A stretch of 64,000 nucleotides of DNA, from NCBI GenBank assembly GCA_030586155.1, contig CP130741.1, positions 2,536,680 to 2,600,679 on the forward strand, written 5' to 3'. The notes beneath the pieces were generated by a model. It ran no database searches. It was not told where the DNA came from and was given only the letters and a program-made list of their open reading frames with translations. The DNA is from Eubacteriaceae bacterium ES3 (lineage in GTDB: Bacteria; Bacillota; Clostridia; Eubacteriales; Eubacteriaceae). Within the stretch, counting starts at the first letter, position 1. Each line of letters begins with the position of its first letter. Below are positions 1 to 9,025 of the stretch, in pieces. The position numbers were made by a program, and so were the translations under genes.

Positions 1-581
1 GCGTCCATACCGGTTGCTGCAGTTAAAGATTTTGGCATTTTAAGCATCAGAATCGGATCATTAACGGCAACAGTTGCAATCGAGTTAGGATCGACAATAA
101 CCATTTTTACTTTTCGTTCTTCATCGGTAATAACATAGTTAATCGTTGCTTCGCTGGCAGTTCCGGCGGTTGTATTAATCGCTACAATCGGAATTGATTT
201 ATTAGCGGTTTTACCCACACCTTCGTAATCTCTTAAATCACCCGGATTAGTGGCCAGAATTGCAACCCCTTTACCGGTATCCTGAGGAGACCCGCCACCA
301 ATACTGATAACAAAGTCACATTCATTATCCTGCAGCGCCTGGTATCCATCATTTACATTTTTAACAGTAGGATTTGGTTTAACATCAGAGAAGATAGCAT
401 AGGCAATTTTCGCTTCATCCAAAACCTTAGTCACTTCTTCAACGACTCCAGCTTCCATTAAAACTTTGTCTGTCACAATTAATGCTTTTTTGACATTCAT
501 TTTCATAATTTCGGGAACAATCAGTTCTACAGCTCCCGGTCCCATGATAACAATCGGTGGGAAATAATATGTTCTACCCAT
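1..581 (-). CDS. Iron-containing alcohol dehydrogenase, N-terminal part (runs off the left edge)
   Basis: The first ~193 residues of a group III (iron-dependent) alcohol dehydrogenase are visible; the C-terminal half lies outside the window. The start ATG at 581 follows GGAGG with 8-base spacing. The nucleotide-binding motif GGGSPQDTGKG is present, and the last visible residues (TAATGMDA) contain the Asp that in this family is the first iron ligand; the histidine ligands would be beyond the edge. The family reduces aldehydes to alcohols with NAD(P)H, like 1,3-propanediol dehydrogenase DhaT or PduQ. No pduQ is present in the pdu operon ~37 kb away, so this enzyme could make propanol from propionaldehyde, but that is inference. 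It is transcribed away from dxr. Confidence 0.9.
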   Translation of the reverse strand, partial: MGRTYYFPPIVIMGPGAVELIVPEIMKMNVKKALIVTDKVLMEAGVVEEVTKVLDEAKIAYAIFSDVKPNPTVKNVNDGYQALQDNECDFVISIGGGSPQDTGKGVAILATNPGDLRDYEGVGKTANKSIPIVAINTTAGTASEATINYVITDEERKVKMVIVDPNSIATVAVNDPILMLKMPKSLTAATGMD

Positions 582-854
582 TAAAATAACCTCCAGAATT
601 TGTTATGATTTTATTCGTTTACACGATTATATGCCAAACATTTAGCAGATAGAATGGAAATTTTTTATGGTTTGGGATACATTATTGAATTAATTTACAC
701 AGAAACCGTAATTTATTACCCTCTCAAAATAATTATTGGTAGTCATCTCTTTCTTTGACAGAAATTTAAGATTTGACGGTTATAATTAAAATGATTGACT
801 GAAAACGCAATCAGAAGCTGGTCTTAATTGAATTGTAATGTGAAAGAGGTAAGC

Positions 855-1997
855 ATGAAAAAAATATCAATTATCGGCTCCACTGGATCTATCGGTACTC
901 AGTCTCTGACAGTTGCCGCCGAATATCCAGAGGAAATAAAAGTTATTGGCTTGTCCACCAATAAAAATATCGATTTGCTGGAAGAGCAGATTAATACCTT
1001 TCACCCAAAAGTTGTTTGTGTCATGGATCCAGATGCGGCTTTAACCCTAAAAAAACGACTTTCCCATAAAAATGTTGAAGTTTTAAGCGGTATTGACGGT
1101 CTGATAGCCGTTTCCACCCTGCCAGGCTGTGACCTGTTATTAACTGCAGTGTCTGGTATGATTGGTTTAAAACCTACTCTGGCGGCAATTAGTGAAGGTA
1201 TTGATATAGCCCTGGCCAACAAGGAAACCCTGGTTGCTGCCGGTAAACTGGTGATGAAAGCCGCTGCTGACAAAGATGTCTCGATTTTACCTGTCGACAG
1301 CGAGCATTCGGCCATTTTTCAATGTCTGCGGGGAAATCCGAAGGAAGCCATAAAACGAATCATTATCACTGCATCCGGCGGCCCATTCCGTAATAAAAAT
1401 GCCGATGAATTAAAAAGCGTCACCCTGGAGCAGGCCCTTAAGCATCCCAATTGGGCTATGGGTCAAAAAATCACAATTGACTCAGCCTCACTGATGAATA
1501 AAGGTCTGGAAGTCATCGAAGCAAAGTGGCTGTTTGATCTGGAACTCCCCCAGATTGATGTGATCGTTCATCCCCAGAGCATTATTCACTCAATGGTGGA
1601 ATTTGTCGACCACTCCACAATCGCTCAGATGGGAATGCCTGATATGGCACTGCCTATTCAATACGCTTTCTTCTATCCCGATCGAGTTTCCAACAACCGG
1701 ACTCCTCTGGATTTTAAAAAAGCGTCAACTCTGACTTTTGAAGATCCCGATATAAAACGCTTCCCCTGCTTGGGCCTGGCCTTTGATGCCTTAAAGCTGG
1801 GCGGCTCCTCTAGCTGCGTCTTAAACGCCGCCAACGAAATAGCCGTTGAGCGATTCCTAAACCGTCAAATCGGTTTTTTGGATATTCCGCGCATAAACGA
1901 AGCCGTCATGGATGCTCACCAGCTGATTGCCGACCCCGGTCTTTCCGATATCCTGGAATCTGATGCCTGGGCCCGTGATGTAGCCCGACATCTGTAA
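855..1997 (+). CDS. dxr: 1-deoxy-D-xylulose 5-phosphate reductoisomerase
   Basis: Converts 1-deoxy-D-xylulose 5-phosphate to 2-C-methyl-D-erythritol 4-phosphate with NADPH, the committed step of the MEP isoprenoid pathway in the cytoplasm. The 380-residue protein has the N-terminal NADPH motif GSTGSIGTQ, the LANKETLVAAG segment, the metal-binding PVDSEHSA motif and the SGGPFRN and LMNKGLEVIEA segments of the family. I chose ATG 855, preceded by AGAGGT; an upstream in-frame TTG at 828 has no support. The gene is alone on the plus strand, convergent with polC, whereas in related bacteria it normally lies between cdsA and rseP. That slot here is only 7 bases wide, so the gene has moved. Its pathway partner ispG is still in the neighbouring cluster. 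Confidence 0.97.
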   Translation: MKKISIIGSTGSIGTQSLTVAAEYPEEIKVIGLSTNKNIDLLEEQINTFHPKVVCVMDPDAALTLKKRLSHKNVEVLSGIDGLIAVSTLPGCDLLLTAVSGMIGLKPTLAAISEGIDIALANKETLVAAGKLVMKAAADKDVSILPVDSEHSAIFQCLRGNPKEAIKRIIITASGGPFRNKNADELKSVTLEQALKHPNWAMGQKITIDSASLMNKGLEVIEAKWLFDLELPQIDVIVHPQSIIHSMVEFVDHSTIAQMGMPDMALPIQYAFFYPDRVSNNRTPLDFKKASTLTFEDPDIKRFPCLGLAFDALKLGGSSSCVLNAANEIAVERFLNRQIGFLDIPRINEAVMDAHQLIADPGLSDILESDAWARDVARHL

Positions 1998-2001
1998 AAA
2001 G

Positions 2002-2033
2002 AAAAACAGTCGATGATTTTATCGACTGTTTTT
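2002..2033. terminator. Bidirectional terminator between dxr and polC
   Basis: A 13-bp perfect stem (2002-2014 with 2021-2033) with a 6-base loop, A-rich on one side and T-rich on the other, lies between the convergent ends of dxr and polC. It can act as an intrinsic terminator in both directions. Confidence 0.9.
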
Positions 2034-2036
2034 TGC

Positions 2037-5000
2037 TTATAAAAATGAAATCTGATTAGACTGGGGCAGCTGGTTCAAGCATCCCTGTTTTGTTAAAGTT
2101 TCGATATTGGATTTACTGATCTTTGTCCGATTCTGCAAGTCTTCACAGGACATGTAGGGCCTTATCTGGGCTTCTTCAAAAATTCGGCTGGCAGCCTTGT
2201 CACCAATTCCTTCCAATGCGTTTAAAGGCGGTAAAAGGCTGTTGTCAACAATTCTAAACTCTGAGAAATGGGAAGCATATACATCCACATTTTTGAAGGA
2301 GAAGCCCCGACACATCATTTCATGGGCCAGTTCCAGTGAAGTCAGTAGGCCCTTTTCTTTATTTGAGGCCTTATTTCCCAGGGCTTTTATTTCTTTCATT
2401 CTGGCTACAACAGCTGCCTTTCCTTGGGCAATCACACCCGCATCAAATTCCGTTGCCCTGACTGTAAAATAAGTAGCATAATAAGCCAGCGGATAATAAA
2501 CCTTATACCAGGCAATTCTAAAGGCCATGGTAACATAAGCAGCCGCATGGGCTTTCGGGAACATATATTTAATTTTTTTACAGGAATCGATATACCACTC
2601 CGGCACCTTGTTTTCCCGCATGGCATCTTCCCATTCAGGTTTCAGGCCCTTACCTTTTCGCACTGCTTCCATGATTGTAAATGACTGCTTGGCTTCCAGG
2701 CCCATGTATATTAAAAACAGCATAATATCATCACGGGTACAGATGGCTTCCTTAATGGTCGCTTTTTTATCACGGATCAGATCCTGGGCGTTATTAAGCC
2801 AAACATCAGTTCCATGAGAAAGACCAGAAATTCGGATTAAATCAGAAAATGCTGTTGGTTTTGTATCCAAAAGCATCTCTCGAACAAACGAGGTTCCAAA
2901 TTCTGGAATCCCGCAAACCCCAAGCGGCGATTCAAAATCGTTATCCGTAAAATTCAAGGCCTTTGTTGAAGTAAAAAGACTCATGGTTTTCTCATCATCG
3001 AGAGGAATCTTAACCGGATCAACACCTGTAAAGTCCTTAAGCATCCGCAGCATGGTAGGATCATCATGGCCCAGAATATCCAGTTTTAAAAGCCGGCCAC
3101 TAATCGATTCATAGGCAAAATGGGTGGTGATGGTGTCACTGTCGGGATCGTCAGCTGGCCTTTGGACCGGACAGAAATCATAAATATCCTTATATGAAGG
3201 AACAACCATAATTCCCCCGGGATGCTGACCGGTGGTTTTTTTAACTCCGGCGCAGCAGCCGACAACCCGATCAATTTCTGCTCTGGTGACCTTTTTTTCT
3301 TCCTCATCATAATAATTTTTAACAAAACCAAAGGCCGTTTTATCAGCGATAGTCGAAATTGTCCCGGCCCGGAATACTTTTCCCTTGCCGAACAGCACTT
3401 CGGTATAACGATGGGCTTCAGCCTGATTTTCGCCAGAGAAGTTCAGATCGATATCAGGCTCCTTGTCACCTTCAAAACCAAGGAAAGTTTCAAAGGGAAT
3501 ATCAAAGCCGTCTTTAATCATTGCTGCACCGCATTTCGGACAATTCGCATCAGCCAGGTCAGGACCGACGCCCACATCATTGGATTCAAAAAATTCCGAG
3601 TGCTGACAGTCCGGGCACCGATAATGGGGTGCCAAGGGGTTAACCTCGGTAATTCCACAGAGTGTCGCTACAAAAGATGACCCAACCGATCCTCGCGATC
3701 CAACCAGATAGCCATCCTCCATGGAATGAGCTACCAGTTTCTGGGCAATCAGATACAATACCGAATAACCGTTTCCGATGATCGAATCCAGTTCCCGGTT
3801 CATCCTTTTTTCCACATTATCAGGAAGCGGATCGCCAAACATCTGGTGAGCACGGTCCACCACCATATTTCTGATTTCATCATCCGAACCTTCCATTACC
3901 GGTGTAAAGGTTCCATCAGGAATAGGCAGGACGTCTTCCATCATCTCCCCGATTTTTCGGGTATTATCAATTACCACTTCTTTAGCTGTTTCCGGATCGA
4001 GATAAGAAAACTCATCGAGCATTTCCTGAGTCGTCCGGTAATAAAGCGGGGGCTGGCTTTTAGCATCTTTATAGCCCTGACCGGTAAATAAAATTTCCCG
4101 ATACAGGCTGTCTTCCAGGCTGACAAAATGGACATCGCCGGTGGCAACTACCAGTTTATTCATCTCTTTTCCCAGTTCAATGATCTCGCGGTTGATTCTT
4201 TTTAAGCCTTCCTGATCAGGTACACTATTGTTTTCAATCAGAAACTGATTGTTTCCCAGCGGCTGAATTTCCAGATAATCATAAAAAGAAGCTATCCTGA
4301 CAATCTCCTGTCTGGGTTTATTGCTGATAAAAGCTTTATAGAGTTCTCCCGCTTCACAAGCCGATCCGATTAACAGATTCGCTCTGTTTTCCACCAGTAA
4401 GGAACGGGGAATTCGCGGCTTTTTGTGAAAATAATTCAGGTGGGATTCCGAAACAATTTTATAAAGGTCTTTGATTCCCTGCTGATTTTTAGCATAGATA
4501 ATGACATGGTAAGGGTAGTTGATCTTAATGTTTCGATCCCGCTGTGATAAAGACGACAGATCCTGTATCGTTTCACAGCCCTTTTTCTCTGCCAGTTCCA
4601 GGAGCTTTAAAAATACCCGTGCGGAAGCCATGGCATCATCCAGGGCCCGGTGGTGATTATTTAGTTCAATCTTGAAAAACGAGGTCAATTTTTTAAGGTT
4701 ATGTCTGGCAATTTGGGTCAGCAAACAACGGGCCATAGCCAACGTATCAATCCAAGTATTCTCGCGCCTGATATCATGCACTTCCATGGCTTTTTCGATA
4801 AAGCTCATATCAAAAGCTGCATTATGGGCAACCAGAACAGCCTCCCCGATAAAATCGAAAAATTCATTTATCGCCTGAACTTCTTCCATTCCACCTTCAG
4901 CCATCTGACTGGTAATGCCTGTTAACTCAGTAATCTCCGGCGGTATCTCACAATGGGGGTTAACAAGGGTATTAAACTGATCAACAATCTGGCCGTTTCT

Positions 5001-6323
5001 GATTCTAACCGCTGCTATCTCGATAATCCGATGATTGCCGGGGATGAAACCCGTTGTTTCCAGATCAAAGAAAACAAACTCACCGGAAAAATCCTGGTTT
5101 TGGGGGCCAACTATCAACTCCATCTGGTCGTCAACCAGGTAGCCTTCAACCCCATAGAGAACTTTAATCTTATTTTTTCGACCCAGAGACATCATTTCCG
5201 GATAGGCCTGAAGGACACCATGATCGGTGATCCCAATCATATCATGACCATAGTTTACTGCCTGCTCCATTATATTTTCCACTTTGCTGACTGCATCCAT
5301 GGCACTGAACTGACTGTGCATATGGAGCTCAACTCGTTTCACTGGTGCATCATCACGCTTTTTAGTTTTTGATGAAAGGACTATATTTCGCGGAAAAAGC
5401 ATAAGTTCTGAAGCAAACTCGTCATATTTAAGCCTGCCTTCGACCGTTAAAACCATGCCCTTTTTAATATGCTGACAAAGATCCTCCGACTCGGTAAATA
5501 TTTTGGCGGTAATCGATCCGGTATTATCGGTAATATTAAAGCTTAATAATGTTTTTCCGCTTTTTAATTCCCGGATATCGACCCCAAAAACCGTTCCGGT
5601 TACAACAATGTTTTCACCTTCTGATTCGCCGCCTAAAGAGAAATCGACATCTTTTAAAAATGTCGGCAGATTCCTGACCACTTTTCCGAGGATCACATCT
5701 CCAGGTTTTTCAGCTCTGATTGGTTCTGAATTTTTCCCCGACTTTTTACCGCTCTTGGCTGGTGCTGGTGCCGAGACCGCATCCGGATTAATTGCTGACA
5801 GTTTTTTATTAAGATCTTCACGGCTTTTCTCCCGAACTGCCTGATGATCCATGAACTGGATTTGCAACTGAGCATTAAGACCATAATCTTCCAGAATAAT
5901 ACGTCTGAAACGGCCTTTGAAAATTTCCCAGGTTTCAGTGTCTATCTCATCGGTGGACCGGGCTTTTAAGTAGAAAGTATCTCCTTCTGCTGACAGGGTA
6001 TTAACAAGGATAACGGAAGCAATTTTTAAATTTATACCCGACAGCTTTTCGCTGATACTTGCCTTCTCATCTTTAATCAGCTCCTGAGCCGATTCATAAA
6101 TTTTATGATTAATTTCTATTTTCAGACTACTGGCATAATCAAAAACATCAATCAGCTGGCTTTTAACCGCCTCCATATCCACTTCTTTTTTGAGCGTCTG
6201 AAATTTAAAAATCAATTCCCCCTGTGTGGAATTGATTTTTATATGCTCAGCCTGAAGTTCGTGGGTTTGTATAATTTTTTGATAATGCGCCTGCTTTTTT
6301 TGTATACTCAAAACATGCCTCAC
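2037..6323 (-). CDS. polC: DNA polymerase III PolC-type, replicative alpha subunit with proofreading exonuclease
   Basis: Main replicative polymerase of low-G+C Gram-positives; the 1428 residues match the family's usual length (about 1440). In order: N-terminal domain, a low-complexity Ala/Pro/Lys/Gly linker near 183-200, OB fold ~235-315, PHP domain starting at VELHMHSQFSAMDA (~331) with ITDHG, an inserted DnaQ-like exonuclease starting FVFFDLETTGF (~417), the second PHP part, then the polymerase palm and finger segments with a four-Cys zinc motif (CPDC...CPKC), PDIDLNF as the catalytic aspartate motif, and a C-terminal HhH region. The start is GTG at 6323, whose GTGA overlaps the ispG stop codon by 4 bases, so the two are translationally coupled. 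It is the last gene of the uppS-to-polC run. Confidence 0.98.
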   Translation of the reverse strand: MRHVLSIQKKQAHYQKIIQTHELQAEHIKINSTQGELIFKFQTLKKEVDMEAVKSQLIDVFDYASSLKIEINHKIYESAQELIKDEKASISEKLSGINLKIASVILVNTLSAEGDTFYLKARSTDEIDTETWEIFKGRFRRIILEDYGLNAQLQIQFMDHQAVREKSREDLNKKLSAINPDAVSAPAPAKSGKKSGKNSEPIRAEKPGDVILGKVVRNLPTFLKDVDFSLGGESEGENIVVTGTVFGVDIRELKSGKTLLSFNITDNTGSITAKIFTESEDLCQHIKKGMVLTVEGRLKYDEFASELMLFPRNIVLSSKTKKRDDAPVKRVELHMHSQFSAMDAVSKVENIMEQAVNYGHDMIGITDHGVLQAYPEMMSLGRKNKIKVLYGVEGYLVDDQMELIVGPQNQDFSGEFVFFDLETTGFIPGNHRIIEIAAVRIRNGQIVDQFNTLVNPHCEIPPEITELTGITSQMAEGGMEEVQAINEFFDFIGEAVLVAHNAAFDMSFIEKAMEVHDIRRENTWIDTLAMARCLLTQIARHNLKKLTSFFKIELNNHHRALDDAMASARVFLKLLELAEKKGCETIQDLSSLSQRDRNIKINYPYHVIIYAKNQQGIKDLYKIVSESHLNYFHKKPRIPRSLLVENRANLLIGSACEAGELYKAFISNKPRQEIVRIASFYDYLEIQPLGNNQFLIENNSVPDQEGLKRINREIIELGKEMNKLVVATGDVHFVSLEDSLYREILFTGQGYKDAKSQPPLYYRTTQEMLDEFSYLDPETAKEVVIDNTRKIGEMMEDVLPIPDGTFTPVMEGSDDEIRNMVVDRAHQMFGDPLPDNVEKRMNRELDSIIGNGYSVLYLIAQKLVAHSMEDGYLVGSRGSVGSSFVATLCGITEVNPLAPHYRCPDCQHSEFFESNDVGVGPDLADANCPKCGAAMIKDGFDIPFETFLGFEGDKEPDIDLNFSGENQAEAHRYTEVLFGKGKVFRAGTISTIADKTAFGFVKNYYDEEEKKVTRAEIDRVVGCCAGVKKTTGQHPGGIMVVPSYKDIYDFCPVQRPADDPDSDTITTHFAYESISGRLLKLDILGHDDPTMLRMLKDFTGVDPVKIPLDDEKTMSLFTSTKALNFTDNDFESPLGVCGIPEFGTSFVREMLLDTKPTAFSDLIRISGLSHGTDVWLNNAQDLIRDKKATIKEAICTRDDIMLFLIYMGLEAKQSFTIMEAVRKGKGLKPEWEDAMRENKVPEWYIDSCKKIKYMFPKAHAAAYVTMAFRIAWYKVYYPLAYYATYFTVRATEFDAGVIAQGKAAVVARMKEIKALGNKASNKEKGLLTSLELAHEMMCRGFSFKNVDVYASHFSEFRIVDNSLLPPLNALEGIGDKAASRIFEEAQIRPYMSCEDLQNRTKISKSNIETLTKQGCLNQLPQSNQISFL

Positions 6324-7378
6324 ATTTTATTTATTTCTTCAAGTAATGCTGTGATAATCTGATTTTCTGCGACGGTTTTTAAAATTTGTCCCTTTTTAAA
6401 AAGCACCGCTTTATTTTTACCACCGGCAATTCCAATATCTGCTTCTTTGGCTTCACCAGGTCCGTTGACAATGCATCCCATGACCGCTACCGTCAGCTTT
6501 TTGTCAATTTTCTGCAGCGCACAATCGACCTCCCCGGCAATCCCAATCAGATCAATTTCTGTTCGTCCGCAAGTTGGACAGGCAATCAGGGAAACACCAG
6601 CCTTTTGCCCCTGATAAAGACCAATCGCCGAAAGAATATCACGGCCTACAGCGATTTCTGTCACCGGATCGCCGGTAACCGATACGCGAAGGGTATCACC
6701 AATTCCGTCGAGCAACAGATTACCCAGTCCAATCGCTGATTTAACTGCTGATGTCCGCAGGAGACCGGCTTCAGTAATCCCCAAATGCAGGGGATAATCA
6801 TATTCTTTCGAAAAAGCGCGATAGGAATCGATGGAAAGCCGGACATCCGAAGCTTTTAATGACACCACAATATCCGAGAAATTCAGTTCCTCTAGAATTT
6901 CAATATGGCGTCTTGCCGATTCAACCATTAGGCCTGGCGTAGGATGGCCGCCACTTTCCTCTAACAATTCTTTATCTAAAGATCCGGCATTAACCCCAAT
7001 CCGGATGGGGATGCCCCTGTCTTTCGCCATTGCCACGATTTCTCTGACCTTATTTTTGTCACCGATATTGCCGGGATTGATCCGAAGCTTATCAATACCC
7101 TGAGCCATCGACAAAAGCGCCAGCTGATGATCAAAATGAATATCGGCAACCAGTGGAATATTAATATTTTTTTTTATTTGACCAATCGCCAGAGCTGCCG
7201 TCTCATCAGGTACAGCTAAACGCACCAGGTCACAGCCAGCCTCTTCCAGTCGGTGAATCTGGTCAACTGTTTTTTTTACATCCCGGGTATCGGTATTGGT
7301 CATCGACTGAATGGAGATTGGATGTTCACCGCCAATGTATCGATTACCAATTTTAACCGGTCTGGTCTTTCTTCTCAT
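6320..7378 (-). CDS. ispG: (E)-4-hydroxy-3-methylbut-2-enyl-diphosphate synthase
   Basis: Penultimate enzyme of the MEP pathway: reduces 2-C-methyl-D-erythritol 2,4-cyclodiphosphate to HMBPP using a [4Fe-4S] cluster. The 352-residue protein starts with the typical RPVKIGNRYIGGEHPISIQSM segment (a TIM barrel) and ends with the reductase-like domain carrying the cluster cysteines in IACPTCGRTEIDL and VAVMGCIVNGPGEA. Start ATG follows AGGAG. It lies 8 bases after rseP and overlaps polC. The co-location with uppS and cdsA links isoprenoid precursor supply to undecaprenyl diphosphate and membrane lipid synthesis. Confidence 0.97.
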   Translation of the reverse strand: MRRKTRPVKIGNRYIGGEHPISIQSMTNTDTRDVKKTVDQIHRLEEAGCDLVRLAVPDETAALAIGQIKKNINIPLVADIHFDHQLALLSMAQGIDKLRINPGNIGDKNKVREIVAMAKDRGIPIRIGVNAGSLDKELLEESGGHPTPGLMVESARRHIEILEELNFSDIVVSLKASDVRLSIDSYRAFSKEYDYPLHLGITEAGLLRTSAVKSAIGLGNLLLDGIGDTLRVSVTGDPVTEIAVGRDILSAIGLYQGQKAGVSLIACPTCGRTEIDLIGIAGEVDCALQKIDKKLTVAVMGCIVNGPGEAKEADIGIAGGKNKAVLFKKGQILKTVAENQIITALLEEINKM

Positions 7379-7386
7379 AGCTTCTC

Positions 7387-8181
7387 CTAGGCACTTAAAC
7401 GCATAATATCATTAAAGGCAATCACCAGAGCCAGCCCCATTAAGAAAACAAAGCCAACAAAATTGATTCGACCTTCTACCTCCGGTGAAAATTTTCTGCG
7501 GGTTATCATTTCAATTAGAATGATAAAAACCCTGCCACCATCCAGGGCAGGCAGAGGCATCATATTGATAACACCAAGATTAACAGAAATCAGCGCGGTA
7601 AAAGCCAGCAGACTGACAAATCCGGTATTAATAAAAGTATCAACCATCGATACCATTCCGATTGGACCAGCTACATCATTGAGTCCAGCCTGGCCAGAAA
7701 GCAACATGGCAAATGATTGAAAGATGATCCCGGCAAAGCGGGCCGTATTTATAAAAGCCAGCTGCAGAATGTCCAGAGGGTTGGTGTTACCTACCAGGAT
7801 TGCTAAAACCAGCAGACAGACCCAGGCAAAAATAATATTCATGGCCGAACCAGCTACCAGAATTAATAGCTTCTGTGCGTTTGTTTTAGCTTCAAAACTT
7901 TTTTCATCGACAGGTTTTTCAGGATCCTCGGGCAGATAGTTGCCATCCTCATCCAGTTCCGGCTCTTCACCCCGCATTTTACAAAAACCGCCAATGGGAA
8001 AAAGCCGAATCGAAAAAAGGGTCTCTTTACCTTGTCTGGAAAACAATTTAGGGCCCATGCCGATCGCAAATTCTTCGACAAAGACCCCCGTTTTGCGGGC
8101 AGCAATAAAGTGGCCAAATTCGTGGCTCACCACTAATACGCTTAAAATTATTAATGTTACAAGTATGGTTATCGGGTTCAT
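7387..8181 (-). CDS. rseP: Site-2 metalloprotease, RseP-type, without a recognisable PDZ domain
   Basis: An intramembrane zinc protease of the M50B family, which cleaves membrane-bound anti-sigma factors or signal peptide remnants. Visible: N-terminal membrane segment with the zinc motif HEFGHFIAARKTGV (near residue 20), a GMGPKLFS/RLFPIGGF loop, a second membrane segment (ILVAGSAMNIIFAWV), and the C-terminal third zinc ligand motif NMMPLPALDGGR followed by the last membrane helices. At 264 residues it is clearly shorter than the usual 340-430. After ILVGNTNPLD the chain passes directly to the C-terminal membrane part; the periplasmic/extracytoplasmic PDZ domain normally found there is absent. 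Catalytic residues look intact, so I call it functional. It starts 7 bases after cdsA. Confidence 0.9.
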   Translation of the reverse strand: MNPITILVTLIILSVLVVSHEFGHFIAARKTGVFVEEFAIGMGPKLFSRQGKETLFSIRLFPIGGFCKMRGEEPELDEDGNYLPEDPEKPVDEKSFEAKTNAQKLLILVAGSAMNIIFAWVCLLVLAILVGNTNPLDILQLAFINTARFAGIIFQSFAMLLSGQAGLNDVAGPIGMVSMVDTFINTGFVSLLAFTALISVNLGVINMMPLPALDGGRVFIILIEMITRRKFSPEVEGRINFVGFVFLMGLALVIAFNDIMRLSA

Positions 8182-8188
8182 TTTTCTC

Positions 8189-9025
8189 CTAAGACATCCC
8201 GAAGGTTAATCGGGCGAAAATATAAATAATTGGAATGATAAATATAATACTGTCAAAACGATCAAGGACTCCGCCGTGACCCGGCAGAACCTGACTGAAA
8301 TCTTTGATTTGGGCCTTCCTTTTAATCATCGATGCAGTAAGATCTCCACATTGACCGGCAATTGAGCCTAATACGCCAATACCAATATACCAGTACCAGG
8401 CCAAATCAAAATCAAAATATGTTCTTAAAATATTCCCATAGGCCATTGCTGCAAGAGCCGCAAATAATATGCCTCCAACACTTCCGGCTACTGTTTTTTT
8501 AGGGCTGATTTTAGGTGCCAGTTTACGGTTACCCAAAAAGCGACCGACAAAATAAGCTGCTGTGTCAGTTACAAAAGCGATGACAAAAATCAGCCACAAA
8601 TAGTAGACACCGCGACTGATGGTTTCAAACAAAAACAAATGCGAAAACATGACCGGAACATAAACAATTCCTAAAAGCATGGAACCGGCTCTTTGGATTC
8701 CCAGCTTACCTGTGGCAATTTCATAGCAGAAAAGAGAAATAAAGCAGATTAAAAGCATGGGCAAGCCAAAATTATAATCAAGCTTGATCGTGATGACCAT
8801 CAGGAATGACAGAATCATCATAAAAATATAAGAAATTTTAGGAATAATCAGATGATTAATGGCTGAAGTAAACTCCATGGTACCGATAAAAGTCAGCACC
8901 ATCACACCAATCACCAGCCATACCCCGCCAAGTGCCAAAATTCCAATCAGTATCGGTAAACCGACGACCGAGGTAATGACCCGGGTTCGCAGTGAAGAGT
9001 TATCCTTTTTTTTACGTCGCGCCAT
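8189..9025 (-). CDS. cdsA: Phosphatidate cytidylyltransferase
   Basis: Makes CDP-diacylglycerol from phosphatidic acid and CTP, the branch point of phospholipid synthesis, in the membrane. The protein has about eight hydrophobic segments and the family signature near the C-terminus (KDFSQVLPGHGGVLDRFDS). I chose ATG 9025, which has AAAGGAA 8 bases upstream and gives 278 residues starting MARRKKKDNSS; it overlaps the end of uppS by 14 bases. A longer in-frame reading to 9052 would lie further inside uppS and has no better ribosome binding site. Confidence 0.95.
   Translation of the reverse strand: MARRKKKDNSSLRTRVITSVVGLPILIGILALGGVWLVIGVMVLTFIGTMEFTSAINHLIIPKISYIFMMILSFLMVITIKLDYNFGLPMLLICFISLFCYEIATGKLGIQRAGSMLLGIVYVPVMFSHLFLFETISRGVYYLWLIFVIAFVTDTAAYFVGRFLGNRKLAPKISPKKTVAGSVGGILFAALAAMAYGNILRTYFDFDLAWYWYIGIGVLGSIAGQCGDLTASMIKRKAQIKDFSQVLPGHGGVLDRFDSIIFIIPIIYIFARLTFGMS

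Noticed and set aside
3222-3680. Plus-strand frame of 152 codons inside polC
   Set aside because: Antisense to a conserved part of polC, no ribosome binding site or recognisable domain.
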